Origin: Haliea salexigens DSM 19537
GTDB lineage: Bacteria > Pseudomonadota > Gammaproteobacteria > Pseudomonadales > Halieaceae
Direction: 5' to 3'
Length of the DNA stretch: 64,000 nucleotides
Assembly (NCBI RefSeq): GCF_000423125.1
Contig: NZ_AUHJ01000006.1
Coordinates: 179,145-243,144, forward strand
Below, one piece after another: positions 17,140 through 26,059 of this stretch; position 1 is the stretch's first letter; each line of letters opens with the position of its first letter. Position numbers and translations under genes: made by a program. The notes beneath the pieces are model-generated. The model searched no databases. It was not told where the DNA came from and saw nothing but the letters and a program-made list of their open reading frames with translations.

Positions 17140-18033
17140 ATGCAACTGTCCGTTATCGTTATTGCCTATGCCATGCAGCGCGAAATCCCGCGCACCCTGC
17201 AGGCGCTTGCGCGCAGCTATCAGACGATCGGCGCTGATCTCGACTATGAGGTGATCCTGGTGGACAACGGCTCGCCGGAGCCGCTGCGGACAGACGCCCT
17301 ATCCGACGCCGTGCCGGTGCAGCTGCTGCGCATTGAAGGCGCCGCGGCGTCTCCAGCCCAGGCCTTGAATCGCGCGGCGGAGCTGGCGCAGGGTGAGGTA
17401 CTTTGCCTGATGATCGATGGTGCACATCTGCTCACCCCGGGTGTGTTCGAGTGGGCCTTGCGCGCCTTTGCCGCCTTTACCTGTCCGGTGGTGGCGGCCC
17501 GCTATTTCTATATGGGGCCAGGTGAGCAACCCGAGACTGTTTTGCAAGGCTACAACCAGGCAGCCGAGGACGCCCTGCTGCAGCAAATTGACTGGCCACG
17601 CGACGGGTATCGACTGTTTGAAGTGGGCACGCCGCTGTCAGGGGGGGCCGCCAATATCACCTGGTTCAACCGCATGTTCGAGTCAAACTGCCTGTTCATG
17701 ACCCGCGAGCACTATTTTGCCGTGGGCGGCAGTGATGAGCGGTTTGACTTGCCGGGCGGTGGTTTTCTCAACCTGGATCTGTACAAGCGGGCACTGGACG
17801 CCGCGGGCGCGGTGTCGGTGCAACTGGTGGGGGAAGGCAGCTTTCACCAGGTGCATGGCGGGACCACGACCAATAGCGAGCGTCTGGCGCGCGAGGCGAG
17901 ACTGGCAGACTATCGCCGGCAATACGAGACACTCCGTGGCCACAGCCAGCTATTGAGTGACAAACCCCTGCAGTTCCTCGGCCATTTGCCCACCCAGGCG
18001 TCCAAGATACACCTGCGCAAGCGCCGGGGGTGA
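17140..18033 (+). CDS. Family 2 glycosyltransferase, paralogue of the 14259 enzyme
   Basis: A 297-residue GT-A fold protein with LSVIVIAYAMQREIPRTLQ at the start, VILVDNGSPEP for the second strand, ALNRAAELAQGEVLCLMI leading to DGAHLLTPGV, GGGFLNLDLYKRAL near the acceptor site, and the terminal FHQVHGGTTT. These match the protein at 14259 block by block. It starts 24 bp after the oxygenase and is the last plus-strand gene of this run: a convergent sulfatase gene ends 27 bp downstream. Two divergent copies in one cluster suggest successive additions of related sugars. Confidence 0.85.
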   Translation: MQLSVIVIAYAMQREIPRTLQALARSYQTIGADLDYEVILVDNGSPEPLRTDALSDAVPVQLLRIEGAAASPAQALNRAAELAQGEVLCLMIDGAHLLTPGVFEWALRAFAAFTCPVVAARYFYMGPGEQPETVLQGYNQAAEDALLQQIDWPRDGYRLFEVGTPLSGGAANITWFNRMFESNCLFMTREHYFAVGGSDERFDLPGGGFLNLDLYKRALDAAGAVSVQLVGEGSFHQVHGGTTTNSERLAREARLADYRRQYETLRGHSQLLSDKPLQFLGHLPTQASKIHLRKRRG

Positions 18034-18059
18034 CCGCTTAGGCCACCCGCGGTGCTTCC

Positions 18060-19466
18060 TCAGCCCGCGGCCGGTTGCCGCCAGAGCGGTGGCACAGGGC
18101 GCGCCAGCATAGCGTTCAGCTCCTGCACGTTGGCCTCAAGCAGCGCGCGATAGCGGGACTGATCAGCAAGGTTGTGCGCTTCTCCGGGATCTGCTTCCAG
18201 ATCGTACAGAATGTGCACATTCGCCACGGTGTGCCAGATGTGTTTGTAGCGTCCACGCCGCAACATCGGGAATCCCTCCAGAGTGCCGCAGAATACGGGT
18301 CGCTCAGAGGGTTGCTCGCCCCCCGCGAGCACGCGCAGCAGGCTTCTGGAGTCCAGGTCACTGCAGGGAGCGGGCAGCCCCACCAGATCGAGGACGGTGG
18401 CAACGTAGTCAAAACTCTGCACCGGCTCGGTCACCCTGCGAGCACCACTGACCCCGGCCCCAGTCATGAAGAAGGGCACGCGGGCGATGTCATCGAAGGG
18501 TAGCCAGGGAATCTTGCCGAGGAAACCGCGGTGGCCGCCGTAGTCGCCGTGATCAGAGAGAAAGATCACCAGTGTGTTGCTGAGGTCTACACCTGCAAGC
18601 AGCTCACCGATCTTGTCGTCGACATGGTTGATTCCCGCGCGTATCGCGGCCAGAACGTTGGGCAGGTGCTCGGCGGGGTGGTGGTCCACGCGATCGGGCT
18701 CGAAAAACGTGCCACGCGGGTGGCGCACAGTGATGTTGGAGAAGGGCCAGGGTAGGCCGTTGTTGCTCTCCATGCCGGATTGCGGCAGCACCTGGTCTGC
18801 TGCGCGATAGCGAGAAGCATAGGGCTCGGGGGGGCTGTAGGGTGTGTGTGGGTCGGTGTAGGAAACCACTGCAAACCACGGTTTGCTGCGCCGGGCCGGG
18901 GTGTCAAGGAATTGCCGGGCGTGGTGGGTGATCCAGTGCGTGGGGTGATACTCCTGCGCATAGGGGAAAACGCGCGGCATGCCTGGTCGCTGGAAGCGCA
19001 CATCTTCGCGGCCGGTGGCGTTGATCCAGCGGCGGTAGTCGTCGGCTTCATCACGCGGATAGCCTGCGGGCAGGTGTTCGCACATGGCCATGGTGTCAAA
19101 ACCGTGCTGGGCACGTATGGGCGAAAAATGCATTTTACCAAACAGGGCTGTGTCGTAGCCCGCATCCCTCAGCGCATGCGCCAGCGTCCAGTAACCTTCG
19201 GTCAGTGCCAGGCCACTGGCAGTTTTGGCGCGCGGTCGGTCGCCACCGCCGCGGGGTACACGGTGAGGGAGTAGTCCCGTGAGCAGGGAGGAGCGTGCCG
19301 GGATACAGGCCGTGTCGCTGCTGTAGGCGTGCGCGAAGATCACGCCACCTGCCGCCAGCGCGTCCAGGTGCGGCGTGTCGGTTGCCTCTCCCTGACGACT
19401 GTAACCGAAGGAGTCGTGGCGCTGCTGATCCGTCATCAGCAGGAGGATGTTGGGTGTTTGCGGCAT
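18060..19466 (-). CDS. Cys-type sulfatase, apparently cytoplasmic
   Basis: A 468-residue type I sulfatase of the alkaline-phosphatase superfamily. The first strand ILLLMTDQQRHDS supplies metal-binding Asp13. The active-site motif C-I-P-A-R (Cys54-Arg58) should be converted to formylglycine. A later FLSDHGDYGGHRG supplies the remaining metal-binding residues. The start chosen gives MPQTPNILLLMTD, directly at the catalytic domain as in the family. Longer in-frame starts up to 19778 would run into the upstream gene and add no signal peptide. Without an export signal the enzyme would act in the cytoplasm, on small sulfate esters or sulfated oligosaccharides. No formylglycine-generating enzyme is in the window. 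Confidence 0.85.
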   Translation of the reverse strand: MPQTPNILLLMTDQQRHDSFGYSRQGEATDTPHLDALAAGGVIFAHAYSSDTACIPARSSLLTGLLPHRVPRGGGDRPRAKTASGLALTEGYWTLAHALRDAGYDTALFGKMHFSPIRAQHGFDTMAMCEHLPAGYPRDEADDYRRWINATGREDVRFQRPGMPRVFPYAQEYHPTHWITHHARQFLDTPARRSKPWFAVVSYTDPHTPYSPPEPYASRYRAADQVLPQSGMESNNGLPWPFSNITVRHPRGTFFEPDRVDHHPAEHLPNVLAAIRAGINHVDDKIGELLAGVDLSNTLVIFLSDHGDYGGHRGFLGKIPWLPFDDIARVPFFMTGAGVSGARRVTEPVQSFDYVATVLDLVGLPAPCSDLDSRSLLRVLAGGEQPSERPVFCGTLEGFPMLRRGRYKHIWHTVANVHILYDLEADPGEAHNLADQSRYRALLEANVQELNAMLARPVPPLWRQPAAG

Positions 19467-19477
19467 GGGGTTTGATT

Positions 19478-20665
19478 CTACACGGGTAGCGCGCGTTTGC
19501 GGCGCAGGAAAGGCTTTTCCAGCCACTGATAGCTTGCCAGGGAGAGCGCCAGCGACAGCGCGAGCGCTGCCGCGGGCATGAGATAGAGCCAGCCTGACGC
19601 ATGGTACGCTGCGGCGCCCATGGATTCGCGCATGGGATAGATCAGGTAGAACAGTACGGGCACATGTACCAGGTACAGTGAATAGGAGAGTTTGCCGACA
19701 ATTGCCAGCCCACGATTCACCAGCAGGCCTTTCGCGGGTAAATTCCCGAGCAGCAGGCAGAGGATGATAACCGCCCAAAGTGCCGCCTCGTAGCTGTGGT
19801 GGATGTGCCAGCTGCTTTCTGCAGCTCCCGTTCCCATCTGTGTCACAGCCAGCAGAAGGCGCTCGAGCAGTACGAGGGCTGTCAGCAGCAGCAGTAAAAC
19901 GCCCCAGCGCGCAAGCTGGCGCTGCCGTGACCAGGCCGGTGCCTGCAACAGGCGCAGCCAGATTGCCGCCGCTATTATACCGGCAAGGAAAGCGGGCGCG
20001 CGCGCAAATACCGATTTGGTGAGCAAGAATGATTTATCGCTGGCCAGTTCCCCAAAGAGCACAAGGTTTGCATAGCAGGCTGCCCAGGCCAGCAGCAGGG
20101 CGATGCACAGCAGACGTGGCCAGCGGCCCCGTGTCCAGAGCACCATGCCGACCGGTAGCAGAAGGTAGAATTGCACCTCCGTCACCAGCGTCCACCAGAC
20201 AACACTGTAGGGAAAGGCCTGAAAGCCAACGAACTGGAACAGGGCTGCCCGGGCGACGGTGGCGGTATTGCCGGTAAGCAACCAGGTCAGCAGCAGGGCA
20301 ATGTAGTAAAGCGGCACAATGCGCAGTGCCCGCGCTTTGAAGTAGGCGGCCAGTAGCGGCTTCGGTTGCGTCGCGTCTGCAGCGTGGCGCAGCCAGGGCA
20401 GAGAGAGCAGGAAACCACTCAAGACGAAAAACAGGGTGACGCCGGTGTTGCCACCCGCAATCAATGAAAGCCCCGGCGTTGCACTGCTGGGTAACTGCAG
20501 GCTGCTGAGCCCCCAGGCGTGGAACAGGAACACCAGCAAAATCGCCAGGCCTCGCGCACAGTCCAGCTCACGCAGGTAGCGGCGACGGTCGCGCAGGCCT
20601 TCTGCGAGATCCAGTGTTGAGGTGACCGTTGCTCCGCTGGGAGTGGCCCCGGAGGGGTTCAGCAT
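19478..20665 (-). CDS. Acyltransferase 3 family membrane O-acyltransferase
   Basis: A 395-residue polytopic protein with about ten hydrophobic helices. The family landmarks are ELDCARGLAILLVFLFHAW at the first helix (the catalytic His is in FHAW), TLFFVLSGFLLSLPWLR, and YFKARALRIVPLYYIALLL. OafA/OatA-type enzymes move acetyl or other acyl groups across the membrane onto surface polysaccharides, LPS or peptidoglycan. It overlaps the upstream alkyltransferase-like gene by 7 bp and is followed after 11 bp by the sulfatase, so the three form a minus-strand operon. Surface-glycan acylation fits the sulfotransferase-rich context. Confidence 0.9.
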   Translation of the reverse strand: MLNPSGATPSGATVTSTLDLAEGLRDRRRYLRELDCARGLAILLVFLFHAWGLSSLQLPSSATPGLSLIAGGNTGVTLFFVLSGFLLSLPWLRHAADATQPKPLLAAYFKARALRIVPLYYIALLLTWLLTGNTATVARAALFQFVGFQAFPYSVVWWTLVTEVQFYLLLPVGMVLWTRGRWPRLLCIALLLAWAACYANLVLFGELASDKSFLLTKSVFARAPAFLAGIIAAAIWLRLLQAPAWSRQRQLARWGVLLLLLTALVLLERLLLAVTQMGTGAAESSWHIHHSYEAALWAVIILCLLLGNLPAKGLLVNRGLAIVGKLSYSLYLVHVPVLFYLIYPMRESMGAAAYHASGWLYLMPAAALALSLALSLASYQWLEKPFLRRKRALPV

Positions 20666-21054
20666 GGCGAGCCGGTTTCCGGTCTCCAGCGGTAGGTGGC
20701 GAGTGCGATACGATCGCCAGTGCGCAGGGGAACGCCCTCACGCAGAAGCCGCTCGCGCTGCAAACGGCCTGCGGCGGAGTCCGCGGGCAATGCCAACTTG
20801 CCGGCGCTGTTGATCACCCGGTGCCAGGGAACACGCGTATCGCCAGGCAGCTGGCGCAGGGCCCAGCCCACCCGGCGGGCCGCGCGCCCAAGCCCCGCGA
20901 AACGCGCAATGTCGCCGTAGGTCGACACCCGGCCCCGGGGGATACCGGACACGACCTGCCAGATGCGTTGGTTAGTGCCTCGCGTGCCTGTTTCCACGAA
21001 CCGTCTCACATTGCGCCTGGCGCGTATGGTGTTATTTTTCGCCGCCGGGGGCAA
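20659..21054 (-). CDS. Alkyltransferase-like protein (MGMT family, no catalytic Cys)
   Basis: A 131-residue protein with the DNA-binding domain of the O6-alkylguanine-DNA alkyltransferase family (IWQVVSGIPRGRVSTYGDIA and RAARRVGWALRQLP). Its active-site motif reads P-W77-H-R-V, where MGMT has P-C-H-R-V. That substitution defines alkyltransferase-like (Atl) proteins, which bind O6-alkylguanine without repairing it and hand the lesion to nucleotide excision repair. An alternative GTG start about 45 bp downstream would remove a basic leader. It overlaps the acyltransferase start, probably through operon packing rather than shared function. Confidence 0.85.
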   Translation of the reverse strand: MPPAAKNNTIRARRNVRRFVETGTRGTNQRIWQVVSGIPRGRVSTYGDIARFAGLGRAARRVGWALRQLPGDTRVPWHRVINSAGKLALPADSAAGRLQRERLLREGVPLRTGDRIALATYRWRPETGSPC

Positions 21055-21141
21055 GCCATCTGCACAGCCCTTCTCCTGCGGGCGCGCGGCACTTTACTTC
21101 GCTGCGCGCACTGCGCAAGATTGACGCAGTTGAGTCCAGTG

Positions 21142-22062
21142 ATGATCGCCATGACGTCCGACATGCCCGAGTATCTCCCGCTCAAGGTTGCCAATGCGCT
21201 GCTGCCGGATGCGCCAGCCTTGCGGGCTCAAATGGAGCAAGACGGCTACCTGTTCCTGCGCGGCTTGTTGCCGCCGGATGTGCTGCATGCCGTGCGTGAG
21301 GACGTTACCGGCGTATTGCAGGCGATCGGCTGGATACGCGGCGGGCCAGACCGGTTGGCGGCACAGGCGCAGGTGCTGCCCTGTCGCGAGGGCGAGCCCC
21401 GCTATTTTGAAGCCATTGACCGAATCCAGCGGCTGGAGAGCTTCCATTCCCTGGCCCACGAGCCGGCGTTGCTGCAACTGATGACCTTGCTACTGGGGGA
21501 GGGCGCATTTCCTCATCCACTCGGCGTCATGCGCCTGGTCTTCCCCGACAACCCCGAGGTCACCACCCCGCCTCATCAGGATTTCCGTAACAACCAGGGC
21601 ACCCCGCGCCTGACCGCAGCCTGGATACCACTGGCTGACTGCCCCCTGGACAGCGGCCCGCTGGCGATTCTGCCCGGTTCACACCGCAGCGGGGTGCTGC
21701 CCTTGTCATTTCACCTCGGCCCCGGCAACCGACAGGCAGTACTGCCGGAGGAGCTGGCCACTGCGCGCTGGGCAACAGCGGATTTTTGCGCCGGGGATGT
21801 GCTGTTGTTCCCGGCACTCACGGTACACCGTGCCCTGCCCAACCGGCACCCGAGCCGCATGCGCCTGTCCGTGGATTTCCGCTACCAACCGGCCGGAGAG
21901 CCGCTGACGGAACAATGCCTGCAGCCGCATTTTGCACGCCAGTCCTGGGATGAGATCTATCGCGGCTGGCGCTCGCCTGATCTGCAGTATTACTGGCACA
22001 AACGGCACTACACGGTTGTGCCCTGGGATGCATCGCTGCACGCCCTGCCAGAGGAGCACTAG
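21142..22062 (+). CDS. Phytanoyl-CoA dioxygenase family oxygenase, ending at an amber codon
   Basis: A 306-residue PhyH-type Fe(II)/2-oxoglutarate oxygenase: GYLFLRGLLPPDVLHAVRED near the start, His145 and Asp147 (PPHQDFRN) and His229 (LTVHRALP) as iron ligands, and an arginine in SRMRLSVDFRY for 2-oxoglutarate. It is less similar to the oxygenases at 16052 and 22165 than they are to each other. In-frame ATGs at 21142, 21151 and 21163 could each be the start; none has a strong ribosome binding site. The open frame begins far upstream, but that part is antisense to the alkyltransferase-like gene and is discarded. The TAG stop is followed by an apparently protein-like continuation. Confidence 0.82.
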   Translation: MIAMTSDMPEYLPLKVANALLPDAPALRAQMEQDGYLFLRGLLPPDVLHAVREDVTGVLQAIGWIRGGPDRLAAQAQVLPCREGEPRYFEAIDRIQRLESFHSLAHEPALLQLMTLLLGEGAFPHPLGVMRLVFPDNPEVTTPPHQDFRNNQGTPRLTAAWIPLADCPLDSGPLAILPGSHRSGVLPLSFHLGPGNRQAVLPEELATARWATADFCAGDVLLFPALTVHRALPNRHPSRMRLSVDFRYQPAGEPLTEQCLQPHFARQSWDEIYRGWRSPDLQYYWHKRHYTVVPWDASLHALPEEH

Positions 22063-22149
22063 GACCAGGCGTTGCGTGAAGACATGATCTACGAGCGGCT
22101 GCGGCAACGGCGTTTTCGCAATCGCGAACAGCCTCGGGACGAAGGTTGA
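22063..22149 (+). other. In-frame coding-like tail after the amber stop of the PhyH gene
   Basis: After TAG (22060-22062) the same frame stays open for 28 codons to a TGA at 22147-22149. The tail reads DQALREDMIYERLRQRRF and ends EQPRDEG: a charged, arginine-rich helical segment with no rare-codon look. It could be a C-terminus lost by a recent nonsense mutation, a read-through extension, or chance. An internal ATG at 22084 would give only 21 residues. Confidence 0.35.
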
Positions 22150-22164
22150 GTAGCGCGGTCCTGT

Positions 22165-23124
22165 CTACCAGCTGACCGGCACCTGGTTCAGGGGCGCGGC
22201 GCTTTGGCCGAAGAACCAGGTTTCAATGGCGTAGCGTGGGCGCTGGAAGTCGCTGCGGTATTGTGTGCGGTGCAGGAAAAGGTGATCGAACAGCAGTGCA
22301 TCGCCCGCGTTAAACACCGGCGCGACGGGCGGTGTTTCACGGAAGTGGTCGTTGACCGACTCCGGGCTCACAGACCAGTCGAAGAGTGCGCCATTGGCAG
22401 CGACAATCTCCGTCAGGCGCGTCGGCACCACGTCCATGCCGGGCGCTCCGGTGTCTCCGCCGCAGCGTGTGAGTGGTATCCAGAGGTTGATGCTGTTGAT
22501 GTCTGCGCCCATGAAGGCGCCATCCTGATGCCATCCCGCCTGGTGCACGGGCAAACGGGTCTTGCGCAGCACCCATTTTTTCACCGACAGGCAGGGCGCC
22601 TCACCCAGGTAGTCGGTCAACAGCGCTTTCAGGCCAAGGCTGGCGTACAGCTCAAGCAGGGACTCTGCCACGCTGGGCGCTTCGGCGCACATGGCAGAAC
22701 CGGAGTCGCGGTGAAAGGCCCGTGAGCGCCCCAGCTCACCCCCCGGCATTTTCTCGCGCAGAGCGTCAGGCGGGGCAAAGTAATGCCGGGTGAACGGCTT
22801 CGTGCCTTCACAGGCGGCGGTAACACGATCAATGGTCCGCACCAGATCGGGATGCAGCGATTCGGGGAGCAGGTTACGCACCAGTAGCGCCCCGTGGCTG
22901 CGTACCGCTTCGTGCAGCACTTCTGCGGTCAGCTGCGGGGCCCGAATCTCCGGCAGGCCATTGCTCAGAGTCCACGTGGTGCTCGACTCCCCGGCCATTG
23001 CCGCGCCGCTAGCGGGGGTGGCTGCAGCCGGTTGCCAGTTGCGTATCCGCTGCGTCAGGCGCTCTGCATCATCCTCTACGCAGCGGTTTTCCAGTTCGGT
23101 CACCTTGGGTGGCGGTGAGTGCAT
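22165..23124 (-). CDS. Phytanoyl-CoA dioxygenase family oxygenase, paralogue of the 16052 protein
   Basis: A 319-residue PhyH-type oxygenase. His199 and Asp201 (GWHQDGAF) and a distal His in HLFLHRTQ are the iron ligands. SVKKWVLRKT and GAPGMDVV are shared with the oxygenase at 16052. The domain fills about residues 75-315 after a short charged helix. Two starts are possible. The ATG at 23175 has its purine run only one base away; the ATG at 23124 has AGGAG about ten bases upstream and is preferred. It faces away from fxsA and ends convergently with the oxygenase at 21142. Three oxygenases near two glycosyltransferases suggest serial hydroxylation of a glycan or lipid carrier, an inference. 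Confidence 0.8.
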   Translation of the reverse strand: MHSPPPKVTELENRCVEDDAERLTQRIRNWQPAAATPASGAAMAGESSTTWTLSNGLPEIRAPQLTAEVLHEAVRSHGALLVRNLLPESLHPDLVRTIDRVTAACEGTKPFTRHYFAPPDALREKMPGGELGRSRAFHRDSGSAMCAEAPSVAESLLELYASLGLKALLTDYLGEAPCLSVKKWVLRKTRLPVHQAGWHQDGAFMGADINSINLWIPLTRCGGDTGAPGMDVVPTRLTEIVAANGALFDWSVSPESVNDHFRETPPVAPVFNAGDALLFDHLFLHRTQYRSDFQRPRYAIETWFFGQSAAPLNQVPVSW

Positions 23125-23284
23125 CGGGGGTCGGCTCCTGCCGCGTACGAAGGCGGCCGCGGGGTGGTCATTCACCCCGGTATGGTCAGGCTTTTCGCGA
23201 GGAGGGGCAAGTCGGGGCCGGTTGCGCCACGTTGTATTTCACCATTAAGACCCCATACTGTGTACTCAGGAGGGGCTTCCCATC

Positions 23285-23698
23285 ATGCGATTGTTGATTC
23301 TGTTATTGCCCTGGCTGGAGCTGCTGACCCTGATCCAGCTGGGCATTGAGACCAGTGCATTGACTGCACTGGCCTATGTGCTGTTCACCCTGCTGCTGGG
23401 GTTCTGGCTGCTGCGCCGCCAGGGTATGGACATTTTCCAGCGCCTGCGTGACGCCCAGCAGGGCGCGGTACCCGGGCCGCAGCTGTTGCTGGATGACATG
23501 GCGATGGGCCTGGCAGCCGTATTGCTGATGGTGCCTGGCCTGTTGTCGGACGTGGCGGCCCTGGTGGTGATGATCGGGCCATTGCGGCGGCGCCTGGTGC
23601 GCTGGTTGAGTGGCCCGCAGGCGCAACCCTATCGCCCGGAACAGGACAGTGCCGGCCCCACCACGCTGGAGGGGGAGTTCCGTCGGGTTGATGAGTAG
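23285..23698 (+). CDS. fxsA: FxsA family membrane protein
   Basis: A 137-residue protein with membrane helices at about residues 3-20, 25-43 and 72-98, a conserved GMDIFQRLRDAQQG loop between them and a polar tail. This is the FxsA plan (in E. coli linked to F-exclusion of phage T7), and its usual place is just upstream of groES, as here. The ribosome binding site CAGGAGG is strong. The biochemical role is unknown. Confidence 0.88.
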   Translation: MRLLILLLPWLELLTLIQLGIETSALTALAYVLFTLLLGFWLLRRQGMDIFQRLRDAQQGAVPGPQLLLDDMAMGLAAVLLMVPGLLSDVAALVVMIGPLRRRLVRWLSGPQAQPYRPEQDSAGPTTLEGEFRRVDE

Positions 23699-23794
23699 GT
23701 CTCCCCTAACTCTCTGAAAAATATAAATAAAGTGATTCTGTCTCGAATGCGTTTGCGAGACGATGCCCGGCCCTGGCGCCGGTGCGCCCATAAA

Positions 23795-23823
23795 TCTGGC
23801 ACTCTCGGAAAAAGAGTGCCAGA
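23795..23823 (+). promoter_or_regulatory. CIRCE-like operator upstream of groESL
   Basis: A perfect inverted repeat with 10-bp arms (23795-23804 and 23814-23823) and a 9-bp spacer. The inner arm reads GGCACTC with GAGTGCC, against the HrcA-operator consensus GCACTC-N9-GAGTGC. Both spacing and core match, and the gene controlled is the classic target. It ends five bases before the sigma-32 type -35 element. Confidence 0.8.
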
Positions 23824-23828
23824 AATCC

Positions 23829-23856
23829 CTTGAATTCTTCCCGCAAGCCCCAATAT
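23829..23856 (+). promoter_or_regulatory. Sigma-32 type heat-shock promoter of groESL
   Basis: The -35 element CTTGAA (23829-23834, preceded by CC) and the -10 element CCCCAATAT (23848-23856) are separated by 13 bp, close to the RpoH consensus. groES starts about 65 bp after the expected start point, with a CAGGAG ribosome binding site. Confidence 0.78.
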
Positions 23857-23926
23857 CCCGAGCAAGCCCCGAAGGGGTCTGCCCAACGCGGGCCTGTATA
23901 ACACTGTAATCAGGAGAACGTGATCA

Positions 23927-24217
23927 ATGAAAATTCGTCCGCTGTACGACCGTGTGGTCGTTCGTCGCAAGGAAGAGGAAGAAACCACGGCTGGTGGCAT
24001 TGTCCTGCCGGGTTCCGCCAAGGAAAAGCCGAACCAGGGTGAAGTGATTGCGGTTGGCGACGGCAAGGTGCTGGAAAACGGCGAGCTGCGTGCCCTGGCC
24101 GTCAAGGTCGGCGACAAGGTGGTGTTTGGCCAGTACGCCGGCAGCAACACTATCGAGGTCGATGGTGAAAAACTGATCATCATGGGTGAAAGCGAAATCT
24201 TCGCAATCGTCGAGTGA
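23927..24217 (+). CDS. groES: Co-chaperonin GroES
   Basis: A 96-residue cytosolic co-chaperonin, the seven-fold lid of GroEL. Typical landmarks are [13 protein letters not shown] at the start, the mobile loop region [19 protein letters not shown] that docks on GroEL, and [16 protein letters not shown] near the end. It lies 49 bp upstream of groEL in the standard order, behind a heat-shock promoter and a CIRCE-like operator. Confidence 0.98.
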   Translation: MKIRPLYDRVVVRRKEEEETTAGGIVLPGSAKEKPNQGEVIAVGDGKVLENGELRALAVKVGDKVVFGQYAGSNTIEVDGEKLIIMGESEIFAIVE

Positions 24218-24254
24218 CTTTCAGCCGTTTCCCAACAATCTAGTATTGAATTAA

Positions 24255-25919
<1,665 letters not shown>

Positions 25920-25941
25920 GCCGGCCAGTCCCATAGCCCTG

Positions 25942-25970
25942 AAAACCCCGCCTTGTGCGGGGTTTTTTTT
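25942..25970 (+). terminator. Rho-independent terminator after groEL
   Basis: A 10-bp stem (25942-25951 with 25957-25966) containing a CCCCGC/GCGGGG core and a five-base loop, followed by a T run. It lies 23 bp after the groEL stop. Confidence 0.92.
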
Positions 25971-26059
25971 GTCTGCTGACATCGGCACGGGAGCAGTTAC
26001 GAAGACGCTGGCAGCGTGTACAATCAAGCGGGTTTTATAACGACAACAAGGAAACTCCT

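Noticed and set aside
19467..19778. N-terminal extension of the sulfatase up to 19778
   Set aside because: It overlaps the upstream acyltransferase, reads as arginine-rich non-protein-like sequence and adds no signal peptide; the family starts at MPQTPN.
20629..21141. Long N-terminal extension of the PhyH oxygenase at 21142
   Set aside because: This part is antisense to the alkyltransferase-like gene and does not look like an oxygenase.
7676..23124. Prophage, integrative element or transposon carrying the glycan cluster
   Set aside because: No integrase, transposase, tRNA target, direct repeats or phage genes are visible at either edge; base composition also looks similar to the flanks by eye.
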